Notes: generated by a model not told the origin, from the letters alone. Shown: positions 25,379-34,261, numbered from the stretch's first letter. The stretch is 36,757 bases of DNA from a bacterium (GCA_019424865.1 JAHYYS010000002.1:23451-60207), one strand, 5' to 3'. Made by a program: numbers and translations.

Positions 25379-26290
25379 CTAAATTTCAGGGGCATAGCTC
25401 GCCCCTGCGGGATAAAAAAAGTTCACCTTCCGCTCTGACAGCCGCACGGTGAAGGCGGTATCCCGCAGAACCTCGCCGTCCACCACAGTTACCAGCTCCC
25501 GGTCGGAGCGCCAGGTAATCTCCTGCCCGTGGAAGTCCCGTATCAGGTCCGGATAGTCCCGATACCGCCCCTTGGCGTACTTGCCCACCAGCCGCAGAAA
25601 GGTGGACAGCCCCACGTTTCCCACCAGCAGCATATCCAGCACGCCGTCGTCCGGCATGGCGTCGGCCACCGGCATGAAGCCGCCGCCGTAGTGCCTGCCG
25701 TTGCAGATACAGACGATGGCCGTGGGCCCGGCATAGCGCACATCCCCCATCCGCACCTCCATGGGGCGGCAGATGCCCCGGAACAGCACGTGCTCCGCCA
25801 GGGACAGCAGATAGGCTCCCCTCCCCGAAACGAAGCGCAGGTCCTTGTAGCGGTGGACGCCGGCGGCAATGCGGGCGTCCACGCCTCCGCACACCACGTC
25901 CAGGCCCAGCTTTCCGTTGCAGTCCATCAGGTCAAAGGGAGTCTGGGGGCCCGCGGCCAAAGCCTCCAGGTCATAAAACAGCCTGCGGTAGTCCGGCCCG
26001 AACAGCTTTAAAAAGTCGTTGCCCGTCCCCTTCGGCACGCAGGTAATGGCCGCGTTGTCAAAGCCCGCTGCGCCGTTGACCACCTCGTTGAGGGTGCCGT
26101 CTCCGCCGCAGGCATAGATGCGCACCGGCTCCCCCGTCTCCGCCGCCGCCCGGGCAATGCGCAGGGCGTCCCCCGATTTTCGGGTATAGGCGGTCTCATA
26201 GGGAAAGTGCACGCGCCGGAGCTGCTCCTCCAGCTGCCAGGTGGTCTCCGGCTTGCCAGCCGCCGGATTGATAATGAAGAGATGACGCAT
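25379..26290 (-). CDS. Diacylglycerol kinase family lipid kinase
   Basis: A 303-residue soluble lipid kinase of the DagK/YegS family. It has the nucleotide-binding motif GGDGTLNEVVNG (residues 62-73), VPKGTGNDFLK, and the C-terminal DDGVLDMLLVGNVG region. The lipid may be diacylglycerol, recycled to phosphatidic acid, or another; the family is diverse. The start is the ATG at 26290. It is the last of a likely murI-rlmL-EF-Tu-like-lipid kinase run; its stop codon lies within a CIRCE half-site. Confidence 0.92.
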   Translation of the reverse strand: MRHLFIINPAAGKPETTWQLEEQLRRVHFPYETAYTRKSGDALRIARAAAETGEPVRIYACGGDGTLNEVVNGAAGFDNAAITCVPKGTGNDFLKLFGPDYRRLFYDLEALAAGPQTPFDLMDCNGKLGLDVVCGGVDARIAAGVHRYKDLRFVSGRGAYLLSLAEHVLFRGICRPMEVRMGDVRYAGPTAIVCICNGRHYGGGFMPVADAMPDDGVLDMLLVGNVGLSTFLRLVGKYAKGRYRDYPDLIRDFHGQEITWRSDRELVTVVDGEVLRDTAFTVRLSERKVNFFYPAGASYAPEI

Positions 26291-26333
26291 GGCATCCCGC
26301 TCCTTCTGTAACAGCCTCTGCCCGCTCCCGGGG

Positions 26334-26705
26334 TCAGGCGCCGGTCAGAATATCCCCCGGCTCCACCTGGTCCTTCCGGACCCCCTTGAGCAGCAGGCCC
26401 ACCACATCGCCTTCGGCCGCCGAGCGGCGGGCCTTGCGGAAGGACTCGATCCCCCCGATCTTCGTCTCCAGCACCCGGCCCTCCCGGCCGCGAATCAGGA
26501 CCCGGTCTCCCTGGGAAACCGTTCCCCGGGACACGCGCCCGGTCACCACCGTTCCCCGGCCGGAGATGGCGAACACGTCCTCCACCTTCAATTCAAACCC
26601 GGCGCTGCCCTGGACTGCTCCGCCGCCTTGGGCCCGCTTTCGCTGATTCAGATCCTCCAGATACAGCTCCTCTTCGCTCTTTTTCTTCTTCAAAAAGCCA
26701 AACAT
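26334..26705 (-). CDS. Orphan EF-Tu domain II protein
   Basis: 123 residues. The N-terminus MFGFLKKKKSEEELYLEDLN is short and charged. Residues from about 36 on match the second beta-barrel domain of EF-Tu: VEDVFAISGRGTVVTGRVSR, then GVLETKIGGIESFRK-like sequence and VGLLLKGVRKDQVEPGDIL. There is no G domain and no domain III, so it cannot hydrolyse GTP as EF-Tu does. The start is taken as the ATG at 26705 (GGGGTGG upstream); a GTG at 26714 is possible. It sits 12 bases after the RNA methyltransferase gene and is probably cotranscribed. Domain II binds aminoacyl ends of tRNA and ribosomal RNA in translation factors, so an RNA- or ribosome-related role is plausible but unproven. Confidence 0.8.
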   Translation of the reverse strand: MFGFLKKKKSEEELYLEDLNQRKRAQGGGAVQGSAGFELKVEDVFAISGRGTVVTGRVSRGTVSQGDRVLIRGREGRVLETKIGGIESFRKARRSAAEGDVVGLLLKGVRKDQVEPGDILTGA

Positions 26706-26717
26706 CAGATCCACCCC

Positions 26718-27836
26718 TTACAGATACATGAACAGGTCGCACTTCAGCATCCCGTTGTACAGCTTGCGCTTCTTGTCCGCCCGCTTGCCAAAGGTGCGCT
26801 CAAACTCCGTGTGGGAGGAGAGCAGGTACAGCTTCCACCCCTCGGGAAATTTGTTCCAGGCCTTCCCAAAGGCCCGGTACAGCTCCTCCGCCTCCCTGCG
26901 CTCCATGATGCGCTCTCCATAGGGCGGGTTGGTCACCACCCGGCCGTACAGTCCGCCCCAGTGGAAGGTGCGGGCGTCGGCGGTCTCAAAGCTTATGATG
27001 TCGTCCACCTCTGCCAGGGCGGCGTTGTGCCGGGCCAGCGCAACGGCGTCCGGGTCCATGTCCCCGCCCCAGATCTCATAGCTGCCGTGAAATTCCCCGT
27101 CCATGGCCTCGTCCCCGGCCTCCAGCCACAGCTTTTTGTCCAGCCAGCTCCACTTCTGGGCGGAGAAGCTCCGGTTCAGCCCGGGCGCCCTGTTTTTCGC
27201 AATGAGGGCCGCCTCGATGGGGATGGTGCCGCTGCCGCAGAAGGGATCGCACAGGGGGTCCCGCCCCCGGTACCGGGACAAAAGCACCATGGCGGCGGCC
27301 AGCGTCTCCCGCAGGGGGGCGGCCACGCCCTGGGCCCGATAGCCCCGCTTGTGCAGGCCCGGGCCGCTGGTGTCCAGCATCAGGGACACGGTGTCCTTCA
27401 TAATGGAAAACTGAATCTGGTACAGCCCCCCCGTCTCGGGCAGGGTGTTCAGCCCGTACTTCTCCCCCAGGCGGGCGGCGGCCGCCTTTTTGATAATGGA
27501 CTGACAGGCGGGCACGGCGTGGAGCTGGGAATTCAGGCTGTGCCCCTTCACCGGAAACTGGCCGTCCCGGGGGATAAACTGCTCCCAGGGCAGGGCCCGG
27601 GTTCCCTCAAACAAAGCGTCAAAGTCCCGGGCCGGAAAGGTCCCCAGCACCAGCAGCACCCGCTCTCCCGTGCGCAGATTCAGATTCAGCCGGGGCAGGC
27701 AGGCCGCCGGCCCGGTGCACAGCACCCGGCCGTTCTCCGCCCGCACGTCCTCCATCCCAAGGCGGCGCATCTCGTCGGCGCACAGCCCCTCCAGTCCAAA
27801 CAGTGTGGGCACGGCGTAGGTCAGCTGTTCCTGCAT
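26718..27836 (-). CDS. THUMP-domain class I rRNA methyltransferase (RlmL/YpsC type)
   Basis: 372 residues. The N-terminal THUMP RNA-binding domain is followed by a Rossmann methyltransferase domain with the SAM motif CDPFCGSGTIPIEAA (residues 196-210) and the catalytic NPPYGER (303-309), typical of N2-guanine methylation in 23S rRNA. It lacks the second methyltransferase domain of enterobacterial RlmKL. The start is the ATG at 27836. It is followed by the EF-Tu domain II gene, in line with a translation-linked operon. Confidence 0.92.
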   Translation of the reverse strand: MQEQLTYAVPTLFGLEGLCADEMRRLGMEDVRAENGRVLCTGPAACLPRLNLNLRTGERVLLVLGTFPARDFDALFEGTRALPWEQFIPRDGQFPVKGHSLNSQLHAVPACQSIIKKAAAARLGEKYGLNTLPETGGLYQIQFSIMKDTVSLMLDTSGPGLHKRGYRAQGVAAPLRETLAAAMVLLSRYRGRDPLCDPFCGSGTIPIEAALIAKNRAPGLNRSFSAQKWSWLDKKLWLEAGDEAMDGEFHGSYEIWGGDMDPDAVALARHNAALAEVDDIISFETADARTFHWGGLYGRVVTNPPYGERIMERREAEELYRAFGKAWNKFPEGWKLYLLSSHTEFERTFGKRADKKRKLYNGMLKCDLFMYL

Positions 27837-27921
27837 CGTCGGTGCCCTCCTTTCTTTCTGTGTGTCGCGTATCAGGCGGTTTGTCCTCCTCCCCGCCTGT
27901 TTTTCTGTGTATCAGGACCTG

Positions 27922-28737
27922 CTATACCTCCATGGGCGGATAGAAGCTCACCAAGTCCACCCGCTCCAGCCCCACCTGCCGGGCCCGCAGGGCGTACTCC
28001 GCCACATCCCCCGTGGTATAAATAGACAGCCGTCCGGGCCGTCCCGGGTCCCGGCGCAGCCCGTTCCCCTCCAGATAGTTCTTCAGCTCCAGGGCCATCT
28101 GCTCCGCCGGATCCACCAGGGGCAGCCCCGGGTAAAGCCTGCGGATGCTGTCCTCCACCAGGGGATAGTGGGTACAGCCCAGGACGCAGCACTGAATTTT
28201 GTCCTCCAGCACCATGTGGTCCAGCTCCTTGCGCAGCTCTCCCTCCACCTCCCGCATGCCGGCGGGGTCCCCCAGATTGTGCTCCACCATCCGGGCCAGG
28301 TCCGGGCAGCCGCAGCTGAGCACCACCAGCTTTTTGGGGCTCTGGGCCAAAATCCGCTCGGGATAGCAGCGGGAGTTGTGGGTGAACACCGTGGAAATCA
28401 CGCCCACCTTCTCCACATCCATCGCCGCCACCGCGTCCGCCCCCGCCTGCACCGCGTTGAACGCGGGACAGGACACCGCGTCCCGGCACCGGTCCACCAC
28501 ACAGGAGATGGTGTTGCAGGCCACCAAAAGGGCCTTGACCCCCTTCTCCTCCATAAACGAAAACATATATCGGGCCATGGCCACAATGGTCTCCTCCGGG
28601 TGGTTGCCATAGGGGATGTGAGCCCCGTCCCCCAGATAGACCAAATCCTCCTCCGGCAGCAGCCGCTGCACCCGCCGGGCCACGCTGAAGCCCCCGATTC
28701 CCGAATCAATCACCCCGATCGGGCTTGTTTTATCCAA
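27922..28737 (-). CDS. murI: Glutamate racemase
   Basis: A 271-residue cytosolic enzyme making D-glutamate for peptidoglycan. The two catalytic Cys lie in VACNT (Cys74) and LGCTHYPL (Cys188), and IGVIDSGIGGFSV is the usual N-terminus. The start is TTG at 28737, with AGAGGAAG about ten bases upstream and no better alternative. An extended -10 promoter lies about 65 bases upstream. A gap of 85 bases separates it from the downstream methyltransferase gene. Confidence 0.95.
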   Translation of the reverse strand: MDKTSPIGVIDSGIGGFSVARRVQRLLPEEDLVYLGDGAHIPYGNHPEETIVAMARYMFSFMEEKGVKALLVACNTISCVVDRCRDAVSCPAFNAVQAGADAVAAMDVEKVGVISTVFTHNSRCYPERILAQSPKKLVVLSCGCPDLARMVEHNLGDPAGMREVEGELRKELDHMVLEDKIQCCVLGCTHYPLVEDSIRRLYPGLPLVDPAEQMALELKNYLEGNGLRRDPGRPGRLSIYTTGDVAEYALRARQVGLERVDLVSFYPPMEV

Positions 28738-28802
28738 ATTTCCACGCTTCCTCTCCGCCCACAGGCGCCTTCCGGCACCCGTGGGCCAGGTTGATATCCC
28801 CC

Positions 28803-28811
28803 ATTATAACA
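28803..28811 (-). promoter_or_regulatory. Extended -10 promoter of murI
   Basis: Minus-strand TGTTATAAT (TG one base before TATAAT, hexamer 28808-28803) with no -35 match at usual spacing. It lies in the 108-base gap between yycI and murI; the rest of the gap has a small hairpin but no gene. Confidence 0.5.
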
Positions 28812-28845
28812 CGGCCCGCCCGCAGGGGGAGGGGAAAACCGCCCC

Positions 28846-29661
28846 TTACAGCACCCGGCTCACCTTACCGGTGAGGGTATCCAGCTGATAGGCCCCGGTG
28901 TCGGTGGTAATCCGCCACACCGGGGTCAGCGTCATGGGGCCGGACAGGGACACCGCGCTGACATACCCCGGCGTAATGGCGTCAATCCGGCTGCACACAT
29001 CTCCCAGGGTGTTCAGACCATTTGAAAAAGAGAGCAGCGCCGTAGCCACCGTAATGGGGGTCTGGCTGGCATCCGGGACGGGCTCCCCGGTCAGCCGCCG
29101 CCCACCGGTGATCTGCCGCACGCTGCCCTCCCGGCACACCAGCGTCGCCTGGCGCGTAAACAGGGGATAGCCCTGCCAGGTCTGGCGGAAGGTCAGCGCC
29201 TCCTCCGTCTCCTCCAGCAGCTCCCCCTCAAACCCCATGGCCCGCAGCACCGCCAGGCAGCCCTGCTCCCGGTTCTCCCCCACGGAGAACAGCCCGGAGA
29301 CAAACTCCGCCTGGAAGGACCCGTCGCTGTGAAACTGAATCTCTCCGTTGTCGTTATAGTAGCGGTATACCTCTCCGCCCCGGGGTTCGATCAGCACCGT
29401 CCCCCCCAGCAGCGCGGCGGCGGCGTTTCCCTCCGCCTCCTGGTCCCGCTCCACCGTCTGGGGCAGCAGCTCCATCTGGCGGGGCACCTGGCTCTCCTCC
29501 ACCTGAATGCCCATCTCCCGGAGAAACGCCACGGCATTTTCCCGGGCCTGGGTCTGAAGCTGCCGGTCCTGCAGCTCTCCGTGCACCACAAAGGCCAGCA
29601 GGCACAGGTTGGTAATCAGGAGGATCAGCAGGATAATATTCTTCAGCTTGGACCACTCCAT
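28846..29661 (-). CDS. yycI: WalK-regulatory membrane protein YycI
   Basis: 271 residues. A single N-terminal membrane anchor with the family opening MEWSKLKNIILLILLITNLC, then a large extracytoplasmic domain. In Bacillus YycI acts with YycH in the membrane to restrain the WalK kinase. It begins three bases after yycH and is the last gene of the walRK group. The start is the ATG at 29661. Confidence 0.82.
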   Translation of the reverse strand: MEWSKLKNIILLILLITNLCLLAFVVHGELQDRQLQTQARENAVAFLREMGIQVEESQVPRQMELLPQTVERDQEAEGNAAAALLGGTVLIEPRGGEVYRYYNDNGEIQFHSDGSFQAEFVSGLFSVGENREQGCLAVLRAMGFEGELLEETEEALTFRQTWQGYPLFTRQATLVCREGSVRQITGGRRLTGEPVPDASQTPITVATALLSFSNGLNTLGDVCSRIDAITPGYVSAVSLSGPMTLTPVWRITTDTGAYQLDTLTGKVSRVL

Positions 29662-29664
29662 CTT

Positions 29665-30981
29665 TTACGCCTCCCCGGAAGCACTGCCGGCGGCAGCCCA
29701 GTCGGCTGACACGGTATCCCCGCCGGAGTCCAGATACACCAGCAGCAGCTCCTCCCCCGTCAGGCCCTGGGCCTCCAGCGCGGCGGCGGCCTGCCGCGCC
29801 GGCAGCACCGCCGTGCTCTCCCCCGTCTGGGTATAGCTGCGCAGATACAGCACCATCTGCTCCACCCGGTTTTGCTGAATGATAAAGCGGGCCGCATAGC
29901 CGCTCTCCAGCCACACCGGGATTCCGTTCAGGCTGTATCCAAAGTCCACGGTCCAGCCCCCCGCCGTCTCCTGTACGGACTGGAGATACAGCCGGGCCTG
30001 CCCGCAGCGGCGGCCCACGGAGGCTGCCGCCAGCTGGCGGCAGTACTCCACCCAGTCGGCCATTCCGCTCCCCTCGCTCAGGGAAAAATGTCCGTCCTCC
30101 TCGCCCGCCAGGTAAAAGACGGCGCCGCTGTCGGACAGGCGGATGGACTCGCTGCCGCTGCGCGCCACCTGCTCATCTCCGGCGGGGTAAAAGACGCTGG
30201 AGCCCGGGGACATCCCCAGATCCTCCATCAGCCGGCTCAGCCCCTCCTGCCCGCCCGGGGCGGGGACGGCGGCCGTGTACACTGCGGGGGCGGGGGCCTG
30301 GGCGGTCAGCAGCGTATCCGGGTCCAGCATCTGATAGGTCTCATCTTCAAAGGCATAGAATGCCCCATTGCCCGACAGCCCGGCCAGCCCCTGCTCCAGA
30401 TGGGCGGGGTTGACCACCTCCGTCCGGCAGCAGTAGTACCCCCCGTCCTCCTCGCTCTGGTAGAACAGCGCCACTCCGTCCCCCCGGACGGCGAGGGCCA
30501 GACGGCGCACGCAGGCAGTCAGGGTTCCGTCGTCCCCCGCCAGCCACCGGTTCAAAACGGGCAGCGGCATGGTGCCCTGAAAATCAAAGCACAGCCCCGG
30601 AGCTGTGGTCAGGGCCTGCTCCCACACCTCCCGGGTGACGGCCTCAGGCTCCTCCGCGCTGGACAGCGCCTCCACCAGCAGGCCGGCCACCTGCTGGAAC
30701 AGGGCGTCGCAGGCCGCCTCATCATACTGCACGGCGCACCGCACTCCGCTGCCGCCCTCCACAGGCAGGCTTGCGGTAATGCGCATGGGGTGCACCGACT
30801 CTATTTGTCCCTCACTCTGGTTTTGCTCCGGGCTGGTCTGGGGCTTCTCCTCCGACAGCAGGCCGCTCAGCGGCCCCATCAGCTGTGTCCGGCCCGCCAG
30901 CCACAGGGCGGAACAGGTCAGCAGCACAATCAGCACGTCCTTGCCCAGCTCAATCAGCCGGCGCCGGCCTTTTTTACCCAT
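29665..30981 (-). CDS. yycH: WalK-regulatory membrane protein, YycH-like
   Basis: 438 residues. One N-terminal membrane segment (VLIVLLTCSALWLAGR) and a large extracytoplasmic domain of low recognisable similarity. The assignment rests mainly on position between walK and yycI and on size and topology. It overlaps the end of walK by eight bases, so the genes are translationally coupled. The start is the ATG at 30981. Confidence 0.68.
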   Translation of the reverse strand: MGKKGRRRLIELGKDVLIVLLTCSALWLAGRTQLMGPLSGLLSEEKPQTSPEQNQSEGQIESVHPMRITASLPVEGGSGVRCAVQYDEAACDALFQQVAGLLVEALSSAEEPEAVTREVWEQALTTAPGLCFDFQGTMPLPVLNRWLAGDDGTLTACVRRLALAVRGDGVALFYQSEEDGGYYCCRTEVVNPAHLEQGLAGLSGNGAFYAFEDETYQMLDPDTLLTAQAPAPAVYTAAVPAPGGQEGLSRLMEDLGMSPGSSVFYPAGDEQVARSGSESIRLSDSGAVFYLAGEEDGHFSLSEGSGMADWVEYCRQLAAASVGRRCGQARLYLQSVQETAGGWTVDFGYSLNGIPVWLESGYAARFIIQQNRVEQMVLYLRSYTQTGESTAVLPARQAAAALEAQGLTGEELLLVYLDSGGDTVSADWAAAGSASGEA

Positions 30982-32734
30982 GCTCCGGCCCTCCGATCCT
31001 CAGCTCCAGCCGGACGGCCAGTCCGGGGCCCTCCTTGTCCTCCAGGGTCAGGGTGCCCTGGTGGCGGTCCACCAGCTCCTTGGCGATGGAGAGCCCCAGC
31101 CCGGTGCCCCCGGACTGGCGGGAGCGGGCCTTGTCCACCCGGTAAAACCGCTCAAAAATCCGGGCCCGGTCCTCCTTGGGAATGCCGATGCCGTCATCGT
31201 CCACCACCATCCACACCCGGTCCGCCCGGCGGCCGGCCGAGATGGTGATATGCCCCCCGTCCGGGGTATACTTGATAGAATTTGACACAATATTCATCAT
31301 GACCTGAAGCACCCGCTCCCGGTCGGCCACAATCTCGGGCAGCTCCTCCTCCAGCTTCAGCTCCAGCCTATGGTTGTGCCGCCGGGCCTCCATGTAGACC
31401 GCGTTGTACAGATCCTGCACCGCCGCCCCAAAGGAGAAGCGGGCCAGCTTCAGCTCGGAGCGCCCGGAGTCCAGCCGGGACAGGGTGAGCAGATCCTGGA
31501 CAATGTGGGTCATGCGGTCGCTCTCCCCCAGGATGACGCCCAAAAACTTCTTTTCTGTCTCCGGGGAGATGTTCCCGGCCCGCTCTGTCAGCGTCTCGGC
31601 ATAGGAGCGGATGTTGGTCAGGGGGGTGCGCAGCTCGTGGGAGACATTGGCCACAAATTCCCGCTGCATCTCCTGATTTTTCCGCTCCTCCGTCACGTCG
31701 TGGAGCACGGCCAGCACGCCGCCGCCCTCCCGCCCCCGGTCAAAGGGGGCCAGCAGCACCTGCAGCACGCTCTCCTGCACCCGCTGCTCCCCCTCCAGGT
31801 GGTCGGGGGCCTGAAGCACCTGCTCCAGGGGGGCGATGGCCCCAAACAGCTGCTGATAGCCGGTATCCGGCCCGATGGACTGGTGCAGCATGCGGGCGGC
31901 CGCGGGGTTGGAGTGGATCACCTTCCCCTCCAGGGAAAAGGCCACCACGCCGTCGGTCATATGGAGAAACAGGGTGTCCAGCTTGTTGCGCTCGTTTTCC
32001 ACCTGCCGCAGGGTGTCCTGCAGCTGGCCCGCCATGTCGTTGAAGGTGTCGGTAAGCACGCCGATTTCATCCCGGGACGACACCTCGATTTTGCGGGAGA
32101 AGTCCCGCTCCGCCACCCGCATGGCCCCCTCTGTCAGGCGCTGGATGGGGGTGACCATGGTCTTGGACAGCAGGAAGGAGAGCAGGATGGAAATCACCAG
32201 TCCGAAGAGCAGCGCCTCCATAATCAGCAAAAACATCTGGTCGGTCAGATCGTTAGCCGTGGCCTTGTTGTCATAGATATAGATCACATAGTGGTCGTCC
32301 CCCCGCTGAATGGGGACGGCCACATCCATATAGTCCAGGGAGAGGCTGCTCTCGTCCCCCACCTCGCCGGTCAGCAGGGCGTGGCTGAGGTTGTTGGTAT
32401 ACTCCAGCTGCCCGCTCTCCCCGTCGGGATAGATCAGACAGGCGCCCTTGTCATCCAGAATATACAGCTTGCGGTTGCGCCCGTCCACCCCCAGCTCGCC
32501 GGCATAGGCATTGAGGACGCTGGCCAGCATATCCGCCCCGCTCTCCTCCCCCTCCGTCTCGGTGGTCAGGTCGTCGTACAGGGCCTGGTCGGCGAACACC
32601 TCCGACATCTGGGAATAGAAGTCCTCCAGATAAAAGGCGGTGACGGAGTTGACCAGAAAGGCCCCCACCACCAGCATCAGGGACATGATCAGCAGCACCA
32701 TAATCATAACCAGCTTGGTGTGCAGGCTGCGCAT
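30974..32734 (-). CDS. walK: Sensor histidine kinase WalK
   Basis: 586 residues, a membrane sensor of cell-wall state. In order: membrane segment (about 8-30), extracytoplasmic sensor, second membrane segment (MEALLFGLVISILLSFLL), HAMP (TPIQRLTEGAMRVAERDFSR), a PAS-like region, the dimerisation helix FVANVSHELRTPL with phospho-His366, and the ATPase domain with NIVSNSIKYTPDGG, DDGIGIP and GTGLGLSIAKELV. The start is the ATG at 32734 (GAGAAAGGAGG upstream); a start at 32770 is less well supported. It pairs with walR, 51 bases upstream. Confidence 0.93.
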   Translation of the reverse strand: MRSLHTKLVMIMVLLIMSLMLVVGAFLVNSVTAFYLEDFYSQMSEVFADQALYDDLTTETEGEESGADMLASVLNAYAGELGVDGRNRKLYILDDKGACLIYPDGESGQLEYTNNLSHALLTGEVGDESSLSLDYMDVAVPIQRGDDHYVIYIYDNKATANDLTDQMFLLIMEALLFGLVISILLSFLLSKTMVTPIQRLTEGAMRVAERDFSRKIEVSSRDEIGVLTDTFNDMAGQLQDTLRQVENERNKLDTLFLHMTDGVVAFSLEGKVIHSNPAAARMLHQSIGPDTGYQQLFGAIAPLEQVLQAPDHLEGEQRVQESVLQVLLAPFDRGREGGGVLAVLHDVTEERKNQEMQREFVANVSHELRTPLTNIRSYAETLTERAGNISPETEKKFLGVILGESDRMTHIVQDLLTLSRLDSGRSELKLARFSFGAAVQDLYNAVYMEARRHNHRLELKLEEELPEIVADRERVLQVMMNIVSNSIKYTPDGGHITISAGRRADRVWMVVDDDGIGIPKEDRARIFERFYRVDKARSRQSGGTGLGLSIAKELVDRHQGTLTLEDKEGPGLAVRLELRIGGPEHG

Positions 32735-32785
32735 AGCGGGGACCTCCTTTCTCTTTGTCGTGATATCCATCCAGACCGGCCCGGC

Positions 32786-33493
32786 TCACTCCGCGAACAG
32801 GTATCCCATTCCCCGCTTGGTCAAAATAAATTTGGGTGCGGCGGGGTCGTCCTCAATTTTCTCCCGCAGGCGGCGCACAGCCACATCCACCGCCCGCACG
32901 TCGCCCACATAGCCCTCATAATTCCACACGTGCTCCATCAGGGCCTCCCGGGAGAACACCTTGCCGGGCTGGGCGGCCAAAAAGCAAATCAGGTCATACT
33001 CCCGCTGCGTCAGCTCCAGGGGACGTCCGTCCTTGAAAACTGTCGCCTTGCCCCGGTCAATGGACACCCGGCCCAGCCGGATTGTGTCCCCGCTCTCCTC
33101 CTCTTCCTTCGGCGCAGCCGGGGACATGGACACCCGGCGGATGTTGGCCTTGACCCGGGCCAGCAGCTCCCGCATGGAGAAGGGCTTTGTAATATAGTCG
33201 TCCGCGCCCAGCTCCAGCCCCAGCACCTTGTCGGCCTCCTCCTCCCGGGCGGTCAGCATCAGGATGGGGGTGGAGGACCCCGACCGGCGCACCTCCCGGC
33301 ACACGTCAAAGCCGTTCATGCCGGGCAGCATCAGATCCAGCAAAATCAAATCCGGATTCTGCTCCAGCGCCAGCTGCAGCCCCGTGGGGCCGTCATAGGC
33401 CTCCAGCGTGTCATATCCCTCCTGCTCCAGATTAAAGGACAGGATATCCACAATATTCTGCTCATCCTCTACTATCAGGATGGTCTTTCCCAA
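32786..33493 (-). CDS. walR: Response regulator WalR (OmpR family)
   Basis: 235 residues. The receiver domain has Asp53 (LLDLMLPG), the acidic pair VEDE and YITKPFS. The C-terminal winged helix has ELTQREYDLICFLAAQPGKV and VRRLREKIEDDP. In Firmicutes WalR controls cell-wall hydrolases and is often essential. The start is TTG at 33493, with AGAGGAGG eight bases upstream. The upstream Nudix gene ends 28 bases before it. Confidence 0.94.
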   Translation of the reverse strand: MGKTILIVEDEQNIVDILSFNLEQEGYDTLEAYDGPTGLQLALEQNPDLILLDLMLPGMNGFDVCREVRRSGSSTPILMLTAREEEADKVLGLELGADDYITKPFSMRELLARVKANIRRVSMSPAAPKEEEESGDTIRLGRVSIDRGKATVFKDGRPLELTQREYDLICFLAAQPGKVFSREALMEHVWNYEGYVGDVRAVDVAVRRLREKIEDDPAAPKFILTKRGMGYLFAE

Positions 33494-33521
33494 GGGAATG
33501 CCTCCTCTCCGCCGCGGGACC

Positions 33522-34058
33522 TTACAGTCCCAGCAGCACCTTTACCTTTAATACCGTCGCCACCGTCTTGGCGTCCGCGATGGTGCCGTCCATCACCCGG
33601 TCCGCCAGCTCCGCAAAGGGCATGGTGACCACATCCAGAAACTCGTCCTCGTCCGGGTGCTGAGCCGACCGCTTCAGCCCCCGGGCCAGATACATGTGCA
33701 GCGACTCGTCGCAAAAGCCGGGGGAGGCCAGAATATGGCCCAGATAGGTGTATTCCTCCGCCTCCAGGCCGGTCTCCTCGCTCAGCTCCCGCTTGGCCGC
33801 GGGCAGGTGATCCTCTCCGGCATCCAGCTTGCCCGCGGGGAGCTCCAGTAGCAGCTGCCCGATGGGATAGCGGTACTGCCGCACCAGCGTCACCTGGTTG
33901 TCCGTGTCCAGGGCCAGAATTGCCACGCCGCCGGGATGGTACACCACTTCCCGCGTGGCCAGCCTGCCGTTGGGCAGCCGGGCCTCGTCCACGGTCACCC
34001 GGACGATTTTTCCTTCAAATATGGTCTGGCTGCTCACCATGCGCTCGGTCAGGTCCAT
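33522..34058 (-). CDS. Nudix hydrolase, ADP-ribose pyrophosphatase type
   Basis: 178 residues. The Nudix box spans residues 76-98 (GKLDAGEDH to RELSEETGL) with the essential RELSEE residues. The N-terminal EGKIVRVTVDEARLPNG and RQYRYPIGQLLLELPAGK match the NudF group, which cleaves ADP-ribose to AMP and ribose-5-phosphate. The start is the ATG at 34058 after GGAGG. It leads the walRK operon with its own promoter, an uncommon neighbour for walR. Confidence 0.92.
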   Translation of the reverse strand: MDLTERMVSSQTIFEGKIVRVTVDEARLPNGRLATREVVYHPGGVAILALDTDNQVTLVRQYRYPIGQLLLELPAGKLDAGEDHLPAAKRELSEETGLEAEEYTYLGHILASPGFCDESLHMYLARGLKRSAQHPDEDEFLDVVTMPFAELADRVMDGTIADAKTVATVLKVKVLLGL

Positions 34059-34114
34059 AACAGCGCCTCCTTACGTCCAAAGCCGGCGGCTTGACGCCGC
34101 TCAAAATTAAGCTT

Positions 34115-34143
34115 AGTATACCACAAGCCGCCCGCCCGGTAAA
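34115..34143 (-). promoter_or_regulatory. Promoter of the Nudix-walRK-yycHI operon
   Basis: Minus-strand TTTACC (34143-34138), 17-base spacer, TGGTATACT (extended -10, hexamer 34120-34115). It is divergent from the Crp/Fnr-type gene; the two promoters lie less than 60 bases apart. Confidence 0.65.
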
Positions 34144-34174
34144 GGTAAAAGGGCCGCAATTTTCTCCCGCGCCG

Positions 34175-34188
34175 TTATCCTGTGATAA
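34175..34188 (+). promoter_or_regulatory. Crp/Fnr-type operator at -41.5
   Basis: TTATC-N4-GATAA, a perfect 14-bp inverted repeat of the size used by Crp/Fnr proteins. Its centre (34181.5) is 41.5 bases before the predicted start about 34223, the position of a class II activator site. The -35 region has no sigma-A match, as expected if an activator is needed. The regulator encoded downstream is the likely binder. Confidence 0.55.
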
Positions 34189-34210
34189 TGCGCGGCATGC
34201 TATTTTACCC

Positions 34211-34216
34211 TATAAT
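34211..34216 (+). promoter_or_regulatory. -10 box of the Crp/Fnr-type gene
   Basis: TATAAT with no -35 at 16-18 bases. The palindrome at 34175-34188 occupies that place instead. Confidence 0.6.
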
Positions 34217-34261
34217 AATTTATTACAGTGCCGGCACCCATCATCAGAGAGGAGAAGCGCC

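Noticed and set aside
31370..33628. 752-codon plus-strand frame opposite walK and walR
   Set aside because: Antisense shadow of two well-supported genes.
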